A DNA stretch of 64,000 nt from Megamerina dolium (Eukaryota > Arthropoda > Insecta > Diptera > Megamerinidae). The translations under genes were made by a program, and so were the position numbers. This document shows positions 11,852 through 23,800 of the stretch, in pieces. The notes below the pieces were generated by a model that saw only the letters and a program-made list of their open reading frames with translations, made no database searches and was not told the DNA's origin. The number at the start of each line of letters is the position of its first letter. The stretch's first letter is position 1. The stretch lies in the NCBI GenBank assembly GCA_963854835.1, contig OY978525.1, forward strand, positions 7,861,540 through 7,925,539, read 5' to 3'.

Positions 11852-14800
11852 GGCACTTAAAGCCCCAAAGGGCTCATGGGCCGAGCTTCTCTTCCATTAC
11901 TGTTGTGGACCTACTTATTTTAGCCGGTTCCGAACGGCAGAACACTTGTGACATCACTTTTTCTGAGCTTTGTCACAGAATTCTTTTTAGAAGCTTTTTC
12001 ATGGCAAGTTGTTACTGTCGGAAGAATTGCCAATTACTTGCCGACAGGTGGGTACCGTTCAAAAGAAAAATCTTTTCGATATTAAATTTGTTATGCATCA
12101 GCCGGGTATTGAACCACGACCTACAGATCAGAAGGCGAACACACTAACCACTGAGCTACGGCACACATAATGCCAAACAATACTAAACAAAAATAACATG
12201 ACAGCATGGCACGACTCACACGTGATCTGTCAAAAGAAAAAAAGGCTATTGAAAAAAAAAAGTATGTCTACTTGGATCACCCAATATATGCTTTTTTCAA
12301 GGACGGAGCTGTTTTTTATTAACAAAAAATAATTCAAATAAAATATTAACTAGGTTTTAGTGTTTTTTTATTTTTCAAGTCAGCTCTTTTTTTTACGTAT
12401 AGGTGATTTTCAGAAAATCGTTTTAATTTCAATTCAATTCAATTTCCTAATTTTTTTTTTTTTCGCTGTCGCTTTTTTTCAAACACAACTACAATGATGA
12501 CTCGGCACAATTATTTTGAAAATAGAATTTCATGAAAATTGCATATGACAAATGTTCTATTTCGGAGCCACAATACTGCATACTTATTATACTCTAGATA
12601 TTTCCACATTTCATTAATGACACAAATTTGAAAAGAATGCTTGAATAATATATGAACTAGATGTATGTACATATATCACTGGTGTCACTTTACATGCTGC
12701 ATGCGCATGTAAAGTGACCAGTGATACCAGTGATGTATATGTATGTGCTTATATGTATCTAATCTATATTAGTAGTCTATATTATTAATTAATATGTAAA
12801 ATTTCATTTACAATACGTTGTTTCTTCGTCCCGATAATGTACTTTGATACTTGAGAAAGCAAGATATTATGTAGTTATACTATATACTCTCTTTCTCTTT
12901 ATACAATATGTAAGTCAGTACCGACTACTCGTATTGAAAACACCTTCTGATCGAATAAGCACCTCTTCACCCGTAACTCGTAAATTAATAGTAATTATAA
13001 AATCAAAATAACGAAAAATATCGACGAAAGCTTTTCGCTTTTTATGTACTTTGTCTTCGGTTTTGATACTACTATTCGAATGGTGGTGGTGGTGGTGGTG
13101 ATGATGATGTGATATACATACATTTCTACGTATAGGTACAAACCAACAGCTAACCAAACAACCTATAAACTCAAAAGTAATTCATTGTGATTGAATTGGG
13201 GGAAAAAAAAAACAAAACATTTTAGTCGTTGTCTAGTGTTTGTTCGAGTCGGCGATTGTAGATTTCAAGTGATTTCATAGGTAGTGTGAAAGTTTTTTCT
13301 GCTACACTTGTTTTTCAAAGGATTTTCAATTCTAAAAAATTATGTGTATGTATTGATATTGAAAATTTTTTTTTAAAAATGTGTCACTTTTATTTGAGAA
13401 AATTATTTTCTTTTGTTCCCATAATTTTTTTTTTAATTTATGGCGCGGATTTATAGTCAAAATTAAGTTCCAACTTAAATTTAATATCGGCTTTTTGACA
13501 GATTTTTTTTTATATGGGAAATTTGTGAAGAAAGTCGATGCTATTTTGAAGTAGGAACTTCATTTTGACTATGAATACACGCCTTTATTATTATATTGAT
13601 GCTTGAAAGTGGATGAAATCTGAAATAGTATGCTATGTATCTAATATGTCTTCCCCTTGTGTTGTGACTTAAAAAATTTATCCTTAAGACAAAAAGGACT
13701 GAATTTTTACTAGTGATAATCTTTGTTCTATAATCTTTTACCACTTCAAGTGCAGAAAAGTGTAAGTGTTGATCGGTTTCTACTATTTTTATTGAAAAAT
13801 TGCCGTATATTGCTGTTCTACAGTCAGACAAACTAGTTCGGTACCATTGGATTCACCAGTTCTAAGGAACTTGTAACTAGTTCCACTTCCATTCACTTTC
13901 CTTTGTTACAACTGATGAATGTAACATGGCGATGTCATAGAAATTGGACGATTTATATTCATTCATTACATTATAATTCTCATCCATATATTTCATTTAA
14001 ATTATTTTAAAATTTACCTTTTTTTTGCTATACGCCCCAATATGAACCTGGGTACCGATTAAACAATTTATTTTCTTTCAATGCATTATAATTCTCATCC
14101 GTACATTTCATTGGGTGCCGTAGCTCAGTGGTTAGTGTGTTCGCCTTCTGATCTGTAGGTCGTGGTTCAATTCCCGGCTGATGCATAACAAATTTAATAT
14201 CGATAAGATTTTTCTTTCGAACGGTACCCACCTGTCGGCAAGCAATTGGCAATTCTTCCGACAGTAACAACTTGCCATGAAAAAGCTTCTAAAAAGAACT
14301 CTGTGACAAAGCTCAGAAAAAGTGATGTCACAAGTGTTCTGCCGTTCGGAACCGGCTAAAATAAGTAGGTCCCTTCTAATATTGTCCTAAATTTAAGACG
14401 CACAACAGTAATGGAAGAGAAGCTTGGCCAATGAGCCCTTTGGGGCTTTATGTGCCACATATTACATTACATTACATTTCATTTAAATTATTTTATAATT
14501 TACTTATTTTTTTGTTATTCGCCAAGATTGAAACCTAGGTATCCACCATCGTGCGTCCTGGTGTTGTATGCCCTATCACCGTCACTCTACCATACGCAAC
14601 ATATTATTGTTGCATTAAAAACGAATCCCTTCAAAGTTTCTACATATCATTAATTTTAAATAAATTAGTGAAACTAAACATCCAAGTATCTCTAGTTATT
14701 GAACTAGTTCAGTTATTCCATCTACAAAACTAGTACATAATCGTACTAGATCTGAGTTTTACTGCAGGATGGTAGATACGATTCTATGTCTTGGTAGAAT

Positions 14801-17800
14801 TTGATGTATATAAACAAACAAAAAAAAAAGTTCTTATTTACTTGAAATGTTACCCTCAAGACCAAGAAAAAGGATCTGACTAGCAAGCATTATTTGTGGC
14901 ATGATTTCATAATATTTCAAGTGCAAACAAAATGTCGTTGATTGTGAGTCTTCCGAGATGAGCCACGGAAGTCATAAAAGTCTATCTACCGGGTATTTAT
15001 GAACTAAAAGCGTCTCACGACACTACCATCACTTTTGAAGATCGTGAGTAGTCTTGTGATCGTGTGAGTCTTTCAAAATGAGCTACGGAAGTCATGAATG
15101 TCTATCTACCGGGTATTTATGATATGAAAGGGTCTCACGTTACTACTGTCACTTTTGCAGATCGTCGATCGGATATTTTTAAATTTTACACTAACATTTG
15201 CGGTCATTTTTGTTGAATTACCAAGAAACTCATCGGGTGAAAAAAGGAATTTCGCGAAGCATAAAAATACAATATATCATATATTGATTGACTATACAAT
15301 GCCCAGTACTGTTTCGACACCTTATATTTTTCTCAATTGTCGAGGGTTTTTTACTTACTGCTTCAGCACGTTTCGAAGCTTATAAATGCAACTTGCCTGC
15401 TTCGAAGTCATCTATATGCTCCACACCTTATGGCTTGATTACATGACAAACTACATCGATTGTAAAGGAGAATACTCTAACAAAATAGAAATCCATTTTT
15501 TGTTACACAAAAAAAAATCTTTTTTTACAATTTCACTGACGGCCCAGCAGAAATAAAGTCCCTAGTTTCAGTTCACCTGAATTCATCAGTAGCTCATAAC
15601 TGCAGAACGTGTCTCAACGAGATGTCCGAGCAGTTCAACATGTACCTTATATGGGTGCCTGGGAACAGGGACATTCCATTTCGGGAGGTGGTACACTTTT
15701 GTTCGACATTATTTTTTTATTTTTGCATTAATATCGAACTTACATAAAATTTTTCGACATTATTGCAAACAAATTGAAATAATGTTGCTGGTAGTTCTGT
15801 CAGTTTTCCAACATTATTGAAAAACCAAAATATATAAGTAATGTTGAATGAAAGCACACTTTTTGCATTAATATCGAAATTGAATTGTATCAAGTTGATT
15901 GGTATCAGTTTCGATATTATTTTTCGAACTAAGTTAATAAGTTGTTACAAAAATTAATTTACAGTAATATGGCAGTTTTTAATTAACTTACAAGATCAAT
16001 GATCAATTAATATCCCATAACAGGGATTATAATGCAAATTGTTTGTATTATAAATTCATACCTATGTAATTATCAATTACTTTATTTACTTCAAAACATT
16101 ATAGAATTTTTTTTTTTTTTTTTTTTTTTTTTAATTGCAATAGAAATAATAATGCATTTACACTGTAGGTATTTTAATTGTATTGTAATTAATGCAATTA
16201 AATTAGCAATTAATTGAGCTTTCAACGAGCTTTTTCATGGTAAACTTTTTATATACAATTGTGTGCGATATAATAGCAGTGCCCTATGAAAAATCTATCA
16301 TCACTTCTTCTTAGTTTTGTTACAAATTTAAATACAATTATGTGGCATCCCAAAAGTATGGTGCAAAGTTACTAATTTGAAAATATAACAGTTTATGATC
16401 TAGTCATCCAAGAAGGGAAGTACCGCTAGTTTTCACATTGCTTGTTCTTTTCTGAGTGTGCGATAAAATAGCAGTGCGTTAGAAAAAGTGGCAATTGGTC
16501 GACGTGTTCAAGTTTAGTGCCAATTTTTTTGTAATATTTTAATAAATACGTGTTTAATTAGTATTATTAATCGAAATTAAAAATAAACATTTGGTAATTT
16601 TGCTACAATGGGTCGCGGAAAGCATTGCTCCAGCGAGAAGCGAGAATTAATAAAAAAAATGCTTTCTGAAAAGAAAACATGAATTTATTCAGAATTCTCT
16701 TGGCTGCTCTGCCAAAATGATCGCAAACGCTAAGAAATGGAGTCAAAAACCAGAAACAAGAGGTAGAAAACAAGCTCTTTCAAGGACAGAGTTAAGGAAA
16801 GTGACGGCTATGGCGCGGGAAAATCCATTTTTCACCTCGAAAAAAATTAAAGAAGAGCTAAATCTTAGCGTACACAGTTCTACAATAAGAAAGAAATTAA
16901 TTGCAGCCAAACTTTATGGAAGAAGTCCGAGAAAGGTGCCGTTTCTGAAGCCAAGGCATGTGCAAGCTAGAAAAAAATTTGCAAGTGACCACGTAAACTG
17001 GCCAGCTCACAAATGGCGTAATATTTTATGGTCGGATGAAACGAAAATTGTTCTTTTCGGCTCTAAGGGTCGCAGACAGTATGTTCGGAAGCCAGTTGGA
17101 TCCCCATACCACCCAAAATACGTTTGCCGAACAATAAAGCATGGTGGTGGTAAAATAAATGTTTGGGGATGTTTCTCTTACTACGGTAAAGGTCCAGTTT
17201 ATTGGATTAAGGAGAACATGAATGCGCAAAAGTATGTAGAAATATTGGAGTCAACTATGCTGCCCTACGCTGAGTGGAAAATGCCGCTTAAGTGGTCGTT
17301 TCAGCAAGATAACGACCCTAAACATACGAGCAGGCTAGCGAAACATTGGTTTGTTTCGAATGGGGTTGAGGTTATGGAGTGGCCAGCTCAGTCTCCTGAC
17401 CTCAATCCCATCGAAAATCTTTGGGCCGATGTTAAGGATTTCGTGGGCAAGCAGAATCCGAAAAATGTAAGGGAACTGTTGAAGGCAGCAAAGGCAGCTT
17501 GGAAGGCTATACCCCGCGACAGGTACAGGCATCTAGTGGACTCCATGCCTCGAAGGTGTAGCGCTGTACTATCAAACAATGGCCATTCTACAAAATACTG
17601 ATGCTATTTGTTATATATTATATTACATTTTGAATTTTTTATTTTAATTTCGTTTTTTAATTACTAATGTGAAAAACTGCTATTATTTATCACAGCTGAA
17701 TTCTGTAATATTTTTTATTTCTATTTTAAAAACTTGTGTTTAGATAAATACATGAAATGTTTTTCTTAACTTACACAGTTAAAGCCATAATGAATATAAT

Positions 17801-20800
17801 TAAATTTAAAAAAAATAAAATTATTAATAAAGGAATACTGTTTTTTTGTGTCAAATAAATTTGCTTATGCCACTGCTATTATTTCGCACACAATTGTACA
17901 ATAGTAAATTTTTTCATGGTAAATATTTAATTATTTTTTTCTCAAAGATCTACATCTTTTCCGAAAAACATTGTAAAATTTGTTTGTTTATATTTTTATT
18001 ATTAAAAATACATAAATCTATAAGTCGGAAATATATATTTTTTTTTGTTTAATTTGCCAAAAAATTTTTATAATTTTTGATTTTTGGTATATCAAATAAA
18101 ATAGTAATTTTATAAAATATAAATTTAACGAGTGAAACACTGTTTTGTCCCCAGTAACAACATTTGATCTAATCCAAATGTCCTTATCCTAAATCTAATC
18201 TAAATGAAGGTCCCAACTTTCATATTCGTTACTTCAATTTTTGAATTTGGAAGAAGAAATTTGATTTATTTTGAAAAAAAAAAACGACGTTTGTTTGGAA
18301 AGGTTACTGCAGGGTGTTGAGAACTAAGCTGCCGAAGTTACAGCGATTTAAATTTAAAAGAAATTCGTTAATTTTGTATGGGGGCTACTATAAAAAGTGG
18401 ATGTGGCTTGCCCATTTCTTGTAAATCTAGTTATCCTTGTAATACTAATTCACAACTTAAATATGATTGTTCTACGCTAAATAGTTTGGAAGTTATGGCG
18501 CTAAAAATTTTCGTTTAATTTCCTCTACTTTGTATGGGAGCCACATAAAGAAGTGGGGGTGGCTTTCTGATTTTATGCCAGCTTATTTCCAATTATAATG
18601 TTAATCTAAGTGTCAAATATGGCTCTCTTAGACAGATAATTGATGAAGTTGCAACGGTTTAAATTTAAAAGAAATTCAGGCACATTGTATGGGAGTTACA
18701 ATAAAAAGAAGGCGTGGCTCGCCCAGTTTTAGGCAAAATTTTACGGCAATAAAATATAACTCTACGTGCCAAATATTGTTGCACCAGATGGTATATTAAG
18801 TGAGTTATAGCAAGGTAAAGATTTTGAACATTCCAAAGCTAGTCGCTTTTAATGCTCATTGTGGGCGTGGCAGTTGACCGATTATGCCCATTATGTATCC
18901 CTTCGATCATATGTTACTTGTGCCAAATTTCGTCAAAATAGCTCAATATTTGCTCAAGTTATTGTGCGAACCCAACAGATGACGGACGAACAGACGGACG
19001 GACATCGTTAAATTGAAAATTTCAGCGTCGGAGATACCTTCAATTGGTTACAAACATCTGACCAAAAAATGAATATACCTTGCAAATACAATACTCATGC
19101 AGGATATAAAAAAAAAGAGTTAAATCAATATGAATAAAAATGTTGCATACCATACTCATGACTTAATTGTTTGAGCACATCTGTACCAATTTATTATATA
19201 AGGTCTTGTAAAAAGAAATCCATTATTTTTGCATTAAATTGAAGATTTTATTTAGCATACTTAGAATAATACGATTTAGGTCAAATATGCACCGTTTTGT
19301 TCGACAACTTGTTGCCATTTTGAATGGAAATTTCATAATGCCACTCTCATAGAAACCCTCGTCTCTAGTGGCAAATAACTGGGACAGTCGATTTTCACAA
19401 GCTTCTCTTGAGACGAATTTTTCACCAGTAAAATCATTCGCCATAGACAGGAACGGGTAGTAATCACTTGGTGTCAGGTCCGGACTATAAGGTGGATGCA
19501 TAAGAACCTCCCAATCAAGCTTCCGGAGCTTCTGGCGAGTCACTTCGATGTGTATGGCCTGGCGTTGTCCTGATGGAACACAATTCCCCTCCTATTGGCC
19601 AAAACAGACAGTTGACAGTACATGTCGAAATTAAGAGTTTGGCCGTAGGGATTCGGTCCATGAAATTTTTTTTGCGTTGACTCTGTGGCACCCTTACATC
19701 GAGCTTCTTTTTGTATTCAGCCTTATTTAAATGGTTCCAAACGGTTTTTTGTACAATGTTTAGCTCCTGGGCAATAGAAACAGTGCTCACATGACGGTCA
19801 GATTCTACAGTTTCCATTATTTTATCGGTATTTTCGACAATTTCGACCAGAGCGTGGTGCATCTCTGACATCCAAATTACCTAAACGGAATCGACGAAAC
19901 CAAAATTGCACGTGATTGGCTGTTACACACTATTCACATTTTCAGCCGTCGGGCTTGTGTTTTCGCCTTCATCGAAGAAAAACTGTAAAATATGGCGTAT
20001 TTTCTTTTACTGGTGTCCATCTTTGACAATACTGAGTCAAGCAATCACAAAACTGCCTGAAAAGTTTATTTACTACGAAATCTTATCTTTATAACGCCTT
20101 CTAGCGTAACCCGATCGCAGATTACTAAAGACATGTATTGCCATGGATTTCTTTTTACTACACCTGATACATCACTATGTAAAGTACTCGATCCTTACGT
20201 CGCACGTGCACCTCTTGAACACTCAAGTGCACTCAACTCAAATATTTATGTCTACAATGTGTTAATAACAGCACTAGAATCTCTTTTATTCAATCAGCAA
20301 CATGATGCGAACATGAAATGTTGTTCTGTTGATGCTCTCTCTCTCTCTCTCTCTCACATCTGTACCTATTTATTATACATCACTACAGTACTCGTCGCTT
20401 ACGTCGCATGTCCACCTCTTGAACACTCAAGCGCACTCAACTCAAATATTTATGTCTACTCTCTCTGTTAATAACAGCACTAGAATCTCTTTTACTCAAT
20501 CAGCAACATGATGCGAACATGAAATGTTGCTCTGTTGATGCTCGCTCTGTCTCTGTGTGTCTCTCTCATTTCATATGCATATATACGTAGTACTTGTCCT
20601 TTTAATTTGTTTTTCAAATTTATTATGTATGTTTACCTACTCGTTTATACGCATTTGCATGTACAATTGAATTTCAAGCAACGAAATAAAAACCTCTTTT
20701 TTGTTGTTGTAATAAAATAAATACACAAAGGTTTATTAATAATTTCATCAGTTCGTAAAGGTAACATCAAGCAACAACACGTATTTATTCACATAGTATA

Positions 20801-23800
20801 TGATGGGTCGTCCAGTTGCTTTCTGACCTTCGCATACGTAATAGCAATAACAATTTCCAAACAATACAAAACAACGGGTTGTGTTGTTCGTCGTTGTTTC
20901 AGATAACGAACGAGTTCAATCGTTGGTTTCTTTTTTTTTTCATTGTTTTTGTTTTTGTTTTTCATAATATTCAAATTTGTCATTAACGTGTCGTGTCGTG
21001 GTCGTATGTTAAAATTATAAGAAAATATTTATTGAGAAAATGTTTCCAATACATTCTAAATTGCAGTCAACAAGATTGCCATTTATGCGTCAACAATTTG
21101 ACAATATTAATAATAATAAATGTACTAGTGCGATTGATACGTGTAAGAATAATAAGTGTAATCATAAAATTGAAAACAACAGCAGTGGCAACAATAGCGA
21201 TGCAAATAATTATGATTATTATAGCAGTGGAAATTCACTTGGTAGTGATGAGTATGGGGAAACGACATTGTTTCCATCAATACCATCAACACCAGCATCA
21301 GTAGCACCACCACCAGTGCCCTCTGCAAGAATATTAAGGTTATTTACTTATTTCAAAATCATAAAAATTAATAATAACCACTAATTACTAGCAAATAGAT
21401 CTATATTTAGCACAATAATTAACTTTTTTTTCGCAATTTTATTTTCCAGGCGCACCAGAAGTTTGAATGCACCATCACCAATACAACAATTTGGACCATG
21501 TGGACGAATAATGAAAAATCCAGCAATGGTTATGTAAGTACATACAAACAATATATGCTGATGATATTATGACAATATCAATTCGTTTATATTTCTATGT
21601 GAATGTGCTGTCTGTGAATAACATGTTTGTGTTTCATTTCTCAAGGCAAATACAAGATCCCGCCAGTCAGCGATTGACATGGTACAAACCACCGCTCACT
21701 GTACTCGTTATAAAAAAGGTACGTGACTCAACGGTGCTGGCACCGTTTGTACAATTGGTGGAATGGTTGGTGCGTGAAAAGAACATGGTCGTATGGGTTG
21801 AATCTGCTGTCCTAGATGATCCGCTATTGCATGCAGATGATAAATTTCAAAAAATCAAAGATAAATTAATCACATTCAAGTGAGTATCCATCCATCCTAT
21901 CTGTGACATATTCATACCTATTATCGTTGTCGAGATCGACTCTAAACTACTCAATCACAGTATTCGCAGCGTATAAGTTTAGTGATGAATTATGACAGTT
22001 TTTGACGAGTTGATTTATTAGAGTCGATTGAAAAAACTAATTGGAACCAAGTGATTAAAAACATGAAAGTATCGTATGATAACACAGTGAAACAATTTTA
22101 AGAATTTTGTATAAGACATCAACCGAAGCAATTTGAAACATTAGCGTCAATGCGTGGTAGTCAACCCCAATCACAATTTTTTTTTTTTTCAATGGGTTAA
22201 AGTTTCAAAATTTTAGTCAAAAATGCAATTATTTCACGTAAAATATTATATATAAATCGACTTCAAACATAAGCCCTACCTTACTATAGTAAAATTTAAT
22301 AAGCATTTTTTTGTAGAATATTTTAACCCCTTAACTCTCATCTGAATAGTTCTTTTTGACCCTCATAAAAATAAGTTCTATTAAAAATTCTATTAAAAAG
22401 GCACTTAAAATGTTCTAAGCACGAAATTGGAAGCAGACAATTTTACTAGGGATAATCGAAGTTGAAAAATTCCTACCTTCTGTTCCGACAAGAGAACTTG
22501 GAATAAAAGAAAATTAGAAAAAAAATGGTAATGCAAGTGTGAATAAATTTAAAATGTGATTTCAATATTTTTTTTGTTTTTACCTCTGAAAGATCTCTAA
22601 TTTCGTTGGTACATGTACATAACTACATCTTCGAAATACAACTTCATAGGATTTTTTAAATTAATTTGAATTTTAAACGGTTATTTTTCGAAATTTGGAA
22701 CTTTCAAAAAAACAATTGAAGAGCTTAATTTCAGTAATTGCGGAATCTTTGATAATATACAGTATGTTACATAAGCACATATTATATATTTTCGAAAAAA
22801 TAAATTTTATGCTAATGATTGATGTGGTTTTCATCCATATGTTCCGAGCCTTAGTGCTATTGTTTTATACATTCGTTCGCAAAATAGGCATTTTTGCATA
22901 TTCGACTTCGCCCATTTTCGAACTCGTACCTTCATTAGTAAATGTTATTGTCTGAAAACATATATTCGGAAGCACAAGCTTGTACGGTAGGTAAGCATGC
23001 TTTTTATTCGATTTAGCCCATTTTCCAATATACCTATAAATTGGTAAATATTTTATATTTTCGTGCGCAAAGTTGTTGTTGGAGGTAGACGTGGTTTTCA
23101 TTTGAACACGCCCATTTGTAATATAATATATCAAATACTTAGCAAAAGAAATGATAAATATCAAGTTTTAGTTCGAAAGCTTTAGATTTTCGCGTGCAAA
23201 GTCTGAAAATACACATTCGTCAACATACTGAAATAAACGTTTATTAAAACTATAATTTTGATGATCGTGTGAAGATAAACACTTTCAAAACTGTTTTCGT
23301 AATTCGAAAATTGGGAAAATGGACATTTTCAGATATTTTCAATTAATTGCTTGGTTTTTCGAACAAATGAATTTATTCTATAACGTGTCGAATCGACAAA
23401 TAATAGTTTAGAGATGGCTCTTTTAAAACAACTCAACTGAAATGTCGAACAGTCACTAGAGTCAACGCTCGTCCAACGTAATAGGGGTATTTATCTTTTA
23501 TTCCCACCACTACACTCTAATATAATTTCTTACTTTCTTCTTCATTTATTATCGCTTCAAATAGAGATGGTCGTGATGATATTACGGATCGTATTGATTT
23601 TATCGTTTGTCTTGGTGGGGATGGTACTTTACTCTATGCTTCATTGTTATTCCAACAATCAGTGCCGCCTGTGATGGCATTCCATTTGGGTTCATTGGGA
23701 TTTCTTACACCATTCCAATTTGATAATTTTCAAGAGCAAGTAACAAATGTGCTTGAAGGGCATGCGGCATTGACATTACGTAGTCGCTTACGTTGTATCA

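Larger units (their letters stand above)
10924..12282 (-). mobile_element. DD41D (rosa-type) transposon, deleted and SINE-split
   Basis: Read on the minus strand, the 5' end GGGTGATCCAAGTAGACATA (12282 inwards) resembles the left end of the DD41D copy at 60451. The opposite end, GGGTCATCGTG at 10924, is a candidate partner. The transposase gene lies at 11759-10927, and a SINE inserted into its 5' UTR (11779-12168). Excluding the SINE the element is about 955 bp, so its 3' coding region was lost by internal deletion. Confidence 0.7.
1805..21449 (+). other. NAD kinase intron 1 (19.6 kb)
   Basis: The donor GTAAGTG at 1805 and acceptor TTTTCCAG ending at 21449 bound a very long first intron (for the distal-promoter isoform) packed with transposable elements and tandem repeats, annotated separately. 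The proximal alternative first exon lies near its 3' end. Confidence 0.7.

Noticed and set aside
11736..12147. Frames starting in (TA)n and running into the SINE
   Set aside because: They arise from the TA microsatellite (Ile/Tyr repeats) and SINE body; not genes.
12915..13157. Minus-strand frame with polyhistidine
   Set aside because: Generated by the GGT/GAT microsatellite; no conserved sequence around it.
14113..14185. Possible tRNA gene (A and B boxes present)
   Set aside because: The same head occurs in several dispersed copies joined to a common non-tRNA body, with target duplications; it is the SINE head, and its arms do not fold as a full cloverleaf.
21125..21328. Minus-strand 67-codon frame opposite the proximal NADK exon
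   Set aside because: Antisense shadow of the repetitive coding sequence.
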